DNA from: Candidatus Sulfotelmatobacter sp. | GTDB lineage: Bacteria > Acidobacteriota > Terriglobia > Terriglobales > Acidobacteriaceae | Assembly: GCA_030041475.1 (NCBI GenBank) | Contig: JASHNU010000068.1 | Coordinates: forward strand, 1-64,000 | Reading direction: 5' to 3' | Length of the DNA stretch: 64,000 nt | Shown here: positions 1 through 6,616 of the stretch, piece after piece | Layout of the letters: each line of letters starts with the position of its first letter | Position numbering within the stretch: position 1 is the first letter of the stretch | Notes under the pieces: model-generated | What the model was told of the DNA's origin: nothing | The model's input: only the letters and a program-made list of their open reading frames with translations | Databases searched by the model: none | Program-made: the position numbers and the translations under genes

Positions 1-2
1 TG

Positions 3-1070
3 CCCACCGCGTTGTTCAAGCTCGGCTACACGCATGAGCAGGCCGACGCCATCGTCAGCTACATCGACGCCACGGGCACCATCGAAGGCGCGCCGCACAT
101 TAAAGAAGACGACCTCGCCGTCTTCGATTGCTCGTTCAAGCCAGCCAAGGGCACACGCTCGATTCACTACCTCGGCCATCTGCGCATGATGGCCGCCGCG
201 CAGCCCTTCATCTCCGGAGCTATCTCGAAGACCGTCAATCTTCCCGAGAGCGCCACTATCGAAGACATCATGGACGCCTACCTCCAGGCCTGGAAGCTCG
301 GCCTGAAGGCGGTCGCCATCTACCGCGACGGATGCAAGAAAGCCCAACCGCTCTCGGCCGCGGGGACGAAGACCGCCTCTTCCGGTAAGGAACCGGCTCC
401 CACCCTCGACCAGCTTCGCGAACAAGAGAATCCCGATGGCCCGCCGCGCGCCGTGCGCCACAAGCTCAAAGAAGAGCGCATGTCGGTGACGCACAAATTC
501 AAAGTCGGAGATCACGAGGGCTACATCACCGTCGGCCTCTATCCCAACGGCAAGCCTGGCGAACTCTTCATCACCATGGCCAAAGAAGGATCGACCGTCT
601 CGGGCCTGATGGACAGCTTCGCCCTCGCCGTGTCCATCGCGCTGCAGCATGGCGTCCCGCTGGAACTGTTCTGCGAAAAGTTCGCGCACACCCGCTTCGA
701 GCCCAGCGGATGGTCCGGCAACCCCGAGATCGGCTACGCCAAGTCCATCATGGACTACATCTTCCGCTGGCTGCAGATGCGCTTCCTCACCGGCCAGCAG
801 CAGCTGCTTTTCGACAACCTCAGGCCGCGGACGGCAGGCGTCAGCCCTCAGCTTGAGGGCGCTACCGAAGTCAACGGCACGGCAAGCGCGTCTGCCCCGA
901 AGTCCGAGGTCCGAGGCCAGGGGTCTGGTTCGGTTCACGCCGCCGACGCGCTGTCGAGCATCGTCGACCTCGGCGACGCGCCCAGCTGCAGCTTCTGCGG
1001 CTCCATCATGACGCGGAATGGCAGCTGCTACCGCTGCATGAGCTGCGGCAGCACCAGCGGGTGTAGTTAG
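3..1070 (+). CDS. nrdJ: Vitamin B12-dependent (class II) ribonucleotide reductase, C-terminal part
   Basis: The gene enters from the left edge; the reading frame is already open at base 3, so this is only the 3' third. Class II ribonucleotide reductase reduces ribonucleotides to deoxyribonucleotides using adenosylcobalamin, without needing or being poisoned by oxygen. Visible here are the end of the catalytic barrel, a TSCPD-type domain (about residues 160-265, with YITVGLYPNGKPGELFI), a Ser/Ala/Gly-rich linker, and a C-terminal cysteine cluster (CSFCG...CYRCMSCGS...GCS) typical of the NrdJ tail that re-reduces the active site. The linker region (about bases 830-960) is low complexity and unlike the rest of the gene. 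Confidence 0.9.
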   Translation, partial: PTALFKLGYTHEQADAIVSYIDATGTIEGAPHIKEDDLAVFDCSFKPAKGTRSIHYLGHLRMMAAAQPFISGAISKTVNLPESATIEDIMDAYLQAWKLGLKAVAIYRDGCKKAQPLSAAGTKTASSGKEPAPTLDQLREQENPDGPPRAVRHKLKEERMSVTHKFKVGDHEGYITVGLYPNGKPGELFITMAKEGSTVSGLMDSFALAVSIALQHGVPLELFCEKFAHTRFEPSGWSGNPEIGYAKSIMDYIFRWLQMRFLTGQQQLLFDNLRPRTAGVSPQLEGATEVNGTASASAPKSEVRGQGSGSVHAADALSSIVDLGDAPSCSFCGSIMTRNGSCYRCMSCGSTSGCS

Positions 1071-1358
1071 GAGGGGGAAGCAATGGCATTGATTCGCTTG
1101 GCTGGCGGGCAACAGAAGACGGCAGCAGGAGCAGTCATTTTGATGATCAGCTTGTGCTCATTCGACCACAGACACGACTTCGACATGCCCCATTCGCATA
1201 CGGAATTCCCGGTCATGCCGCCGACCTCGGCGTCGGTTAGGGCGAGTGCAACGAGCACAGCAGCGTTGGGTCTGTATCTGCCCTTGATTGAAAGCCGGAA
1301 CAATCGCTGACGCAGCATTGTCTGGCCCGCGCATGCAAAACAGCTTGCGCCACCGTGG
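1071..1358. other. Intergenic stretch without a supported gene
   Basis: Between the nrdJ stop and the first palindrome I see open frames on both strands (a 75-codon one on +, a 113-codon one on -), but no ribosome-binding site, no recognisable domain and no codon pattern that favours either. The stretch may hold decayed coding sequence. Confidence 0.4.
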
Positions 1359-1760
1359 AAGAGCGGCCCTTCAGGGCCGCGTTGCTGGCCGAATAAGATA
1401 CATGCCATTTAGGGCTGGTGGTCCTTTTGCACCCACAGGGGCTAAAGCCCGGTTCCTCATAACGACGCTTAACGCGGGCCTGAAGGCCCGCTCTTTCACG
1501 GTGGCACGGACGTTCGTAGCGGACGACCCGCAGCGGCTGAAGCCGTGCCCCTCCCGGTTCATACGGGGGCTAAAGCCAGGTTAAGACATGCCCTTAAGCG
1601 TGGCCTGAAGAGCCACTCTTCTACGCTCGACAATAGGGCTTCTCTCTGTCGTTCAACAATGCCGCCTGCCGTGCCGTGGAAGAGCGGCCCCTCAGGGCCA
1701 CGTCAGGTCCTACGAGAGAGAAAGGCCTTCAGGCCAGGTGTTCCGTTTCGGAATCGGCTG
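1359..1760. repeat. Cluster of REP-like palindromes, left of the transposase remnant
   Basis: Several GC-rich imperfect or perfect dyads stand in alternating orientation: GCGGCCCT-tc-AGGGCCGC at 1363-1380, GCGGGCCT-ga-AGGCCCGC at 1474-1491, a decayed GTGGC/GCCAC copy at 1600-1616, another at 1684-1701, and GGGCT-aa-AGCCC cores at 1438-1450 and near 1565. Bases 1503-1560 recur as an imperfect direct copy at about 2305-2405 (shared GGCACGGACGTTCGT and AGCCGTGCCC). This is the arrangement of REP/BIME clusters. Confidence 0.8.
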
Positions 1761-1818
1761 CCTAAAGCTGTGACATACCTCACAGACGTCCACACACTGC
1801 CTGTCTCAGCCTCCAAGA

Positions 1819-2275
1819 ATGAACTTTGAGCGCACGTTCTTCATCACCACGATTACAGCGCAACGGCAGCCGATTTTTCGCCGTCAGCCAACAGCTGAGC
1901 TCATGATCGCCACGCTTCAGGACTATCGCGAACAAGGAAAATATCTGCTGCACGAATTTGTGGTGATGCGATCACGCGCATCTTCTTCTGACGCCCGCTC
2001 CAGATATTTCGCTCGAGCGCGCCGTGCAATTCCTCAAAGGCGGATTTTCCTTTCGATTGAAGTTTCGTGGGCCGGTGTGGCAGGCAAGTTTCACGAATCA
2101 TCGGATTCAGGATGTCGGGGATTATGAACGGCATCGCGAATATATTCGGCTGAATCCAGTGCGGGGAGGGTTAGTGAACTTGGCGGAGGAATATCCGTAC
2201 TCGTCGGCGGCGGGAATGGTGCTGGTTGACCCGGTTCCACAGGGGCTAAAGCCCCAGTCTTCTATTGCGTCCTGA
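1819..2275 (+). pseudogene. REP-associated tyrosine transposase (RAYT, Y1/IS200-like), frameshifted
   Basis: The first frame (1819-1968) reads MNFERTFFITTITAQRQPIF and ends at HEFVVM. The family motif that should follow, with the His-x-His metal site (DHAHLLLTPAP), continues in another frame from base 1970, so about one extra or two missing bases at 1969 break the gene. The second frame carries SLERAVQFLKGGFSFRLK, VWQASFTNHRI and YERHREYIRLNPVRGGL, the last holding the expected catalytic tyrosine. RAYTs are single-copy domesticated transposases that mobilise REP palindromes. The intact product would be about 150 residues. Palindromes flank it on both sides, and its 3' end runs into one of them (2242-2255). 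Confidence 0.87.
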
Positions 2276-2405
2276 CGCGGCCCTGAAGGGCCGCTCTTCG
2301 ACGGAGGCACGGACGTTCGTGGCGGACGGCCGCCTAGCGGCCGGAGCCGGTTTCTCTCTATTGCCGTCTTTTCCGCACGGCGGTAGCCGTGCCCTTCCCG
2401 GTCGT
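2242..2405. repeat. REP-like palindromes, right of the transposase remnant
   Basis: Perfect dyads GGGGCT-aa-AGCCCC (2242-2255) and GCGGCCCT-ga-AGGGCCGC (2277-2294), followed by an imperfect copy of the 1503-1560 unit (about 2305-2405). The 2277-2294 dyad has the same arms as the one at 1363-1380, with tc replaced by ga in the centre. Together with 1359-1760 they bracket the broken RAYT gene. Confidence 0.8.
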
Positions 2406-2463
2406 TCTGCCGCCCATCTTCCAATTTCCATATCTCCAAGCAGCCCGGCCACTTATTTCATTT

Positions 2464-2506
2464 TGTACGTACACCAGCGTATTGCCAACCTGTCATTGTA
2501 CGTACA
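2464..2506. promoter_or_regulatory. Two identical 10-bp palindromes, possible paired operator
   Basis: TGTACGTACA occurs at 2464-2473 and again at 2497-2506, 33 bp apart start to start, about three helical turns. The surrounding DNA is locally AT-richer than the flanks. No intact gene begins close by, so any target may have decayed. Regulator identity is unknown. Confidence 0.3.
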
Positions 2507-2582
2507 TCCTTGCACATGCAATGTTCCTTCAGGAACACTTTGCACCATTTCGCATCCGTGCGCGCTAACTCCCTGAAACACC

Positions 2583-2826
2583 TTACTTTATGTCCTTCAT
2601 GGCGAGCAACGTGCCGTAGTCGCGGCCCGAAGGATCAGTCGCGCGGGCGACCACGCCGGCAAAGGCGCGCGGATTTCGGGATACTTCGCCACCAGCGCCT
2701 TCATCACGGCGACGTTGGCGGCGTAGGCCTTGTTGCTATCGGAGACGCGTCGAGGTGAAGATCATTGCGAAGGCGACGCCTGAAACGGGGTTCCCGGTCA
2801 AGGAAATGAAGGCGCAAGTCGGTCCT
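2583..2826 (-). pseudogene. Degraded 3' end of an unidentified protein gene
   Basis: Reading the minus strand, fragments in different frames join into one protein-like tail: FISLTGNPVSGVAFAMIFTS, then SDSNKAYAANVAVMKALVAK, then a frame change near 2665-2672, then FAGVVARATDPSGRDYGTLL ending at a TAA at 2583-2585. At least two frameshifts separate the pieces and no start is visible. The fragment begins right behind the stop of the Ig-domain gene (2827). I do not recognise the family. Confidence 0.55.
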
Positions 2827-3585
2827 CTACGGCCCGACTGTGACCTGCAACCGTCCCGGCGTTTGCAGGCGCTCCCGGTAGATCAGGTTTCTCGCAGCGA
2901 CCTCGCCGATGACATCGACATTCACCACGTAGCTTCCGCGGGGCAGGGTATCGCCAAAGGGCAGTTCTTGCTCCGTGGCGCCATGGGGCAAGGGAAAGTG
3001 CTGATACCCGATCGCGGTGGCGCGGCCGTTGCTGGCCACGGCAAGCACAACGAACGTGAGATCGATGTCGTCGGGCGTGGTGTTGGAAACCTCTACGCTG
3101 CCGTCGATGCGGTTGCCCTCCACGCGTGCTGGATTTTTCCAGTTGAGATTGAATGCGGAACGAACTCGAATCAGGAATTGCCGCTGTACGGACTGGCGGG
3201 GACTGCCGCTATCGGTCACGGAGAGGGTGAATCGGAATTCGCCGCCGCGCTCGGGTTCGCCGTGCAGAAATCCGTGGGGGTCGAGCTTGAGGCCGGGCGG
3301 CAGCGCTCCGGCTTCGCGCTGCCACAGCAGCGGACCAATGCCGCCGTGGGCGGTGAATCGGATCTGGTAATTCCGCCGAGGGAAGGCGTCGGGGAGGTTG
3401 GGGTCGGTGTCGATGATCAGAGGGTTCTCCTCAGATTTCTGAGATGCGGTCGGATCTTGCGACGGAAGAGGTTGGCCTGCGTGAAGCGAGGTTGGTTGAA
3501 AGTTGGCCAAGGCGAATCCGGCAATCAGGAGCGCCGCCGAGGTCGCCGTCAAGATCAGTCGCCGTAGGCATCGAGTCCAACTCAT
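2827..3585 (-). CDS. Exported protein with a putative Ig (He_PIG-type) domain
   Basis: The 252-residue product starts with a clear secretion signal (about residues 1-27: basic MSWTRCLRR, then a hydrophobic stretch, cut near ALA). Residues about 65-135 fit the bacterial putative-Ig fold seen in surface proteins (GIGPLLWQREAGALPPGLKL, GEFRFTLSVTDSGSP). The second half (about 140-252) is beta-rich with no motif I recognise. It is probably periplasmic or surface attached. No catalytic residues stand out. Divergent from the DUF302 gene; downstream lies a degraded gene tail, so it may once have been part of a longer operon. Confidence 0.65.
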   Translation of the reverse strand: MSWTRCLRRLILTATSAALLIAGFALANFQPTSLHAGQPLPSQDPTASQKSEENPLIIDTDPNLPDAFPRRNYQIRFTAHGGIGPLLWQREAGALPPGLKLDPHGFLHGEPERGGEFRFTLSVTDSGSPRQSVQRQFLIRVRSAFNLNWKNPARVEGNRIDGSVEVSNTTPDDIDLTFVVLAVASNGRATAIGYQHFPLPHGATEQELPFGDTLPRGSYVVNVDVIGEVAARNLIYRERLQTPGRLQVTVGP

Positions 3586-3788
3586 TACGCTACCTCCGCC
3601 AGAGTCCCGGTGAGGCTTTCCCGCGTGCGTCGTACAGATCGAACCGCCATCTGAGAACGATCTGAAAGCCGGATTTTGCGAAAGCCGCCCGATCTTGCGA
3701 AACGGCTTCCTCTATTTCTTCTATCATGTCTGCCATCCCGTCCGCCCCTTGGGGGAATCTCAGCGGCAAAGGCTGTATGGAGGAATTT

Positions 3789-4178
3789 ATGACGAGGGAC
3801 AATGGACTGGTTCAGGTCCGGAGCAAACATACCGTCGATGATACGGTGGGCAGACTGAAAGCGGCTTTCGTGGAGAAGGGTATGCAGATTTTCACTGTGA
3901 TCGATCACAGTGGCGAGGCGGAAAAAGCGGGGCTGAAAATGAGACCGACCAAAGTGGTGATTTTCGGCAGCCCAAAAGGCGGAACGCCGCTGATGGTAGA
4001 GGCTCCGAGCCTGGCGATTGACCTGCCGCTGAAAGCGCTGGTGGCCGGAAACGCTGAGGGCGAGGTCTGGGTGACGTACAACAGTCCTGATTACTTGCAG
4101 CAACGGCATGGTGTGTCAGCCGAACTGATTAAGAATCTGGCCGGGGCCGGAGGCCTGATCGCCAAAGCTGTGGAATAA
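3789..4178 (+). CDS. DUF302 domain protein
   Basis: About 129 residues, a single DUF302 domain: MQIFTVIDHSGEAEKAGLKM, TKVVIFGSPKGGTPLM and DLPLKALVA match the family pattern. Function is unknown; the fold is a small alpha/beta sandwich and some members have been linked to redox or metal stress. The frame is open from 3726, but GGAGGA at 3779-3784, 4 bases before ATG 3789, favours this start. The stop overlaps the start of the DUF202 gene (TAATG), so the pair is translationally coupled. Confidence 0.85.
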   Translation: MTRDNGLVQVRSKHTVDDTVGRLKAAFVEKGMQIFTVIDHSGEAEKAGLKMRPTKVVIFGSPKGGTPLMVEAPSLAIDLPLKALVAGNAEGEVWVTYNSPDYLQQRHGVSAELIKNLAGAGGLIAKAVE

Positions 4179-4594
4179 TGCAGGCGACCAGCGGAGGATC
4201 CGTGGCGGACAACGCAAGTTCCAATGCCAATCGGGCGCGCGATCATCTGGCGAACGAACGCACGTTCCTGGCCTGGGTGCGGACAGGGGCGGCGATCGTA
4301 GTGTTCGGGTTCGCCATCGGGCGGTTCTCGATCGCCATGCGGCAGCTGGCCGCTTTTGGCGGGCATCCCGCGCGCACCCTGGGTCTCTCAGTCTGGATGG
4401 GCGCGGCTTCAATTCTGGCGGGCGTGCTGCTGGTGGTGGCGGGGCTGGTGCGGTATCGCAAGACGCGGGCGCAGCTGGATTCAGGAACATTTCAGCCCGC
4501 GGGATTCGCGGTGGATATGGTTACGATCCTGACCGTGGTGTTTGGGCTGGTGCTGGCGGGGTACTTGATTTACACGGAGAAAAGTTTGGGATGA
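4178..4594 (+). CDS. DUF202 (YidH-type) small membrane protein
   Basis: 138 residues with the DUF202 signature near the N-terminus (RDHLANERTFLAWVRTG) and three predicted membrane helices at about residues 34-54, 70-92 and 113-133. Role unknown; the family is a common small inner-membrane protein. ATG 4178 overlaps the TAA of the preceding gene by one base. Confidence 0.9.
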   Translation: MQATSGGSVADNASSNANRARDHLANERTFLAWVRTGAAIVVFGFAIGRFSIAMRQLAAFGGHPARTLGLSVWMGAASILAGVLLVVAGLVRYRKTRAQLDSGTFQPAGFAVDMVTILTVVFGLVLAGYLIYTEKSLG

Positions 4595-4643
4595 GCGTGG
4601 GCCACGCGCGAATAGGGAAGCAAGCCAAAGGCGCGATCATTGC

Positions 4644-4674
4644 TTCGCGGCTTTTCTTAATAAAAGCCTCGCGA
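4644..4674. terminator. Stem-loop downstream of the DUF302/DUF202 pair
   Basis: GGCTTTT (4649-4655), loop cttaat, AAAAGCC (4662-4668), extended with one bulge by CGCG/TCGCG on the outside. No run of T follows on either strand beyond the arm itself, so termination is possible but not certain. Confidence 0.4.
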
Positions 4675-4743
4675 TGCAGGGCGCGGCTCGGCCACATCCC
4701 TTCGGCTTCGCTCAGGGCAGGCTCTTCGCTGCGCAGAGGACGC

Positions 4744-4797
4744 TTGCTCAGGAAGACAACGGAATGCAGAGAGGGTTGCTCAGGATGACAACGGAAT
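4744..4797. repeat. Near-perfect 22-bp tandem direct repeat before rpiA
   Basis: Copies at 4744-4765 and 4776-4797 (core TTGCTCAGG-GACAACGGAAT) differ at one base and lie 32 bp apart. The second copy ends one base before the rpiA ATG. The sequence resembles the short TTCGCTCAGG-type dispersed repeats common in these genomes. Confidence 0.7.
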
Positions 4798-4798
4798 A

Positions 4799-5476
4799 AT
4801 GGCGAACGATCAGGAAAAGGAAGCGGCGGCGCGGGCCAGCCTGCAATTCATCAAGGATGGAATGGTGGTTGGGCTGGGGACGGGTTCGACCGCGGCGTAT
4901 TTTATCCAGTTGCTGGGCGAGAAGGTGAAGAACGGGCTGCGCGTGCGTGGGATTCCGACCTCGGTGCGGTCGCGCGACCTGGCGCTCAGTTTGGGGATTC
5001 CACTGACGACGCTCGACGAGTGCCAGGACATTGCGGTCACCGTGGATGGCGCGGATGAGTTCGATCCGCAATTGCGGCTGATTAAGGGCGGCGGCGGCGC
5101 ACTGCTGCGGGAAAAAATTGTGGCGTCGGCGAGCCGGCAGGTGGTGATCGTGGCCGATCCGTCGAAACGGGTTCCGGTGCTGGGGAAATTTCCATTGCCC
5201 GTGGAAGTGATCGGGTTTGCGCAGGCGCTGGTGGCCAAGCGGATCCGAGCTCTGGGCGCGGAGGTGAAGCTGCGGACTGGGGCCGACGGCAACCCTTATG
5301 TCACCGACGAGCAGAACCATATTCTCGACTGCCACTTTGGACAGATTTGCGACGCCGATGTCCTGGCGCGGCAGTTGAGCGATATGCCGGGCATAGTCGA
5401 GCACGGGCTATTCATTGGGGTGGCGAGTGCGGTGCTAATCGCGCGGGGGAGCGAGGTTGTGGAGTTGCGACGTTAG
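4799..5476 (+). CDS. rpiA: Ribose-5-phosphate isomerase A
   Basis: Interconverts ribose 5-phosphate and ribulose 5-phosphate in the non-oxidative pentose phosphate pathway (cytosol). The 225-residue length is normal for RpiA. Signature motifs are present in order: GLGTGSTAAYF (phosphate-binding loop, about residues 26-36), TVDGADEFD (catalytic Asp region, about 81-89) and KGGGGALLREKI (about 95-106, with the catalytic Glu and Lys). It would supply or consume the ribose phosphate generated by deoC/rbsK-type reactions encoded further right. It has its own intergenic region, so probably its own promoter. Confidence 0.96.
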   Translation: MANDQEKEAAARASLQFIKDGMVVGLGTGSTAAYFIQLLGEKVKNGLRVRGIPTSVRSRDLALSLGIPLTTLDECQDIAVTVDGADEFDPQLRLIKGGGGALLREKIVASASRQVVIVADPSKRVPVLGKFPLPVEVIGFAQALVAKRIRALGAEVKLRTGADGNPYVTDEQNHILDCHFGQICDADVLARQLSDMPGIVEHGLFIGVASAVLIARGSEVVELRR

Positions 5477-5484
5477 GGATCAGT

Positions 5485-5555
5485 CTCGCTTCGACGTCGC
5501 GCGATCGGGCCACGGCCAACAGCAGATTCCTCGCTTCGCTCGGAATGACAAAAGA
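5485..5555. repeat. Dispersed GAGCGAAGCGAGGAAT-type repeat
   Basis: Read on the minus strand: TGTCATTCCGAGCGAAGCGA followed by GGAATCTGCTGTTGG. A related sequence starts at about 44366 (TGTCATTCCGAGC...TTCCTCGC) and a shorter trace at about 20254 (TGTCATTCCGA). It lies in the gap between rpiA and the PilZ gene. Confidence 0.5.
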
Positions 5556-5568
5556 CTGAGGTCGTGAT

Positions 5569-6555
5569 TTGGCTGCAGGAACTGCACAGAATGAGATGTG
5601 GCCATCGCGTCGGCGGATGCCGCGCTTCGAGATCCGGGCCCCGCTGGACGTTACCGTACTGCGATCCGGGATTCCGGACACAGTGCCGGGGCGTGCGCTG
5701 AACCTGAGCGAGCGCGGGATGGCAGCCATGATGGCTGGCGAACTGGCCGCCGGCGAGACAGTGGGAGTTGAGCTGCGTCTGCCCATGACGACCGATCCGC
5801 TGCGCGCCCGGGCCCTGGTGAAATATCAGGACAAATTGCGTTGTGGAATGGAGTTTGTCGGGTTCAGCGAGGAACAGCGGGCGGCGGTTCGAGATTGGGC
5901 CAAGGCGGCGAAATTGGAATCGGACAAAGATGGGAGCGCACAGCGGGAAGGGAAAGAGGCAGACTTACAAGCAGTGGAAGCAAAGATGTCCAAGGCAAGA
6001 GCGATGGAAGTACGAAAGCCAGACACGAAAGGCGGCGAAGCCAGTTCGGCTGAGAAACCGGTGCCGAAGGCGGCGAGCGAAGCTGTGTGGAAGCAAGGTG
6101 TTCGCGAGCAAGGAAAGAGAAAATGGATCACCGGTCCGTGGGCCACCGTTTTGGTCCTGGTTCTGATCTGGGCGGCGATCGGGCTCGGAATCTTCTGGTG
6201 GAGGTGGAACCGGTCCTGGGCGGAGCTGGAGTCTGGTCTGGAAAACCAGAATGCGGCGGCCGCGGAGAAGCCACAGGCACAGGTTTCCGCGGAAGTGATG
6301 CAAAGGCTGGTGACGCATCGCGTGGAACCGGTTTATCCCGCCGAGGCGCGGCAATCGAATCTGCAGGGGATCATCGCGCTCGACATTGTCGTGGGACGGG
6401 ACGGTTCCGTGGTCAGCATGCGCGCACTGAATGGTCCCGATGTGCTGGCCCGGGCGGCGATGGACGCATTGCGCTGGTGGAAATTTGCGCCGTATCGAAT
6501 TAACGGCGAACCGGCCGTGGTGGAGACCACGGTCGCGGTGGAGTTCAAACGGTAG
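5569..6555 (+). CDS. PilZ domain - transmembrane - TonB C-terminal domain fusion protein
   Basis: The 328-residue protein combines three parts. Residues about 12-112 form a PilZ domain with the c-di-GMP contacts in place (RRRMPR and NLSERG). A charged linker follows, then one membrane helix (about 188-210), and residues about 235-328 form a TonB C-terminal domain (RVEPVYPAEARQ...GIIALDIVVGRDGSV...ALRWWKFAPYRING). PilZ domains bind c-di-GMP in the cytosol, and TonB C-domains act in the periplasm; one helix gives that topology. It may couple the second messenger to an envelope transducer. TTG 5569 has GAGG 7 bases upstream; ATG 5596 is an alternative start. Confidence 0.85.
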   Translation: MAAGTAQNEMWPSRRRMPRFEIRAPLDVTVLRSGIPDTVPGRALNLSERGMAAMMAGELAAGETVGVELRLPMTTDPLRARALVKYQDKLRCGMEFVGFSEEQRAAVRDWAKAAKLESDKDGSAQREGKEADLQAVEAKMSKARAMEVRKPDTKGGEASSAEKPVPKAASEAVWKQGVREQGKRKWITGPWATVLVLVLIWAAIGLGIFWWRWNRSWAELESGLENQNAAAAEKPQAQVSAEVMQRLVTHRVEPVYPAEARQSNLQGIIALDIVVGRDGSVVSMRALNGPDVLARAAMDALRWWKFAPYRINGEPAVVETTVAVEFKR

Positions 6556-6616
6556 ACCGTCTTAACCCTACGGTGTGTGTCTGGCTCCCGAACAATTCTT
6601 TCGCGAAGGTGAAATC

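Noticed and set aside
1083-1310. 75-codon plus-strand frame and a longer opposing minus-strand frame after nrdJ
   Set aside because: Neither has a domain or a clear ribosome-binding site; the stretch runs into palindromic repeats, so I left it as intergenic.
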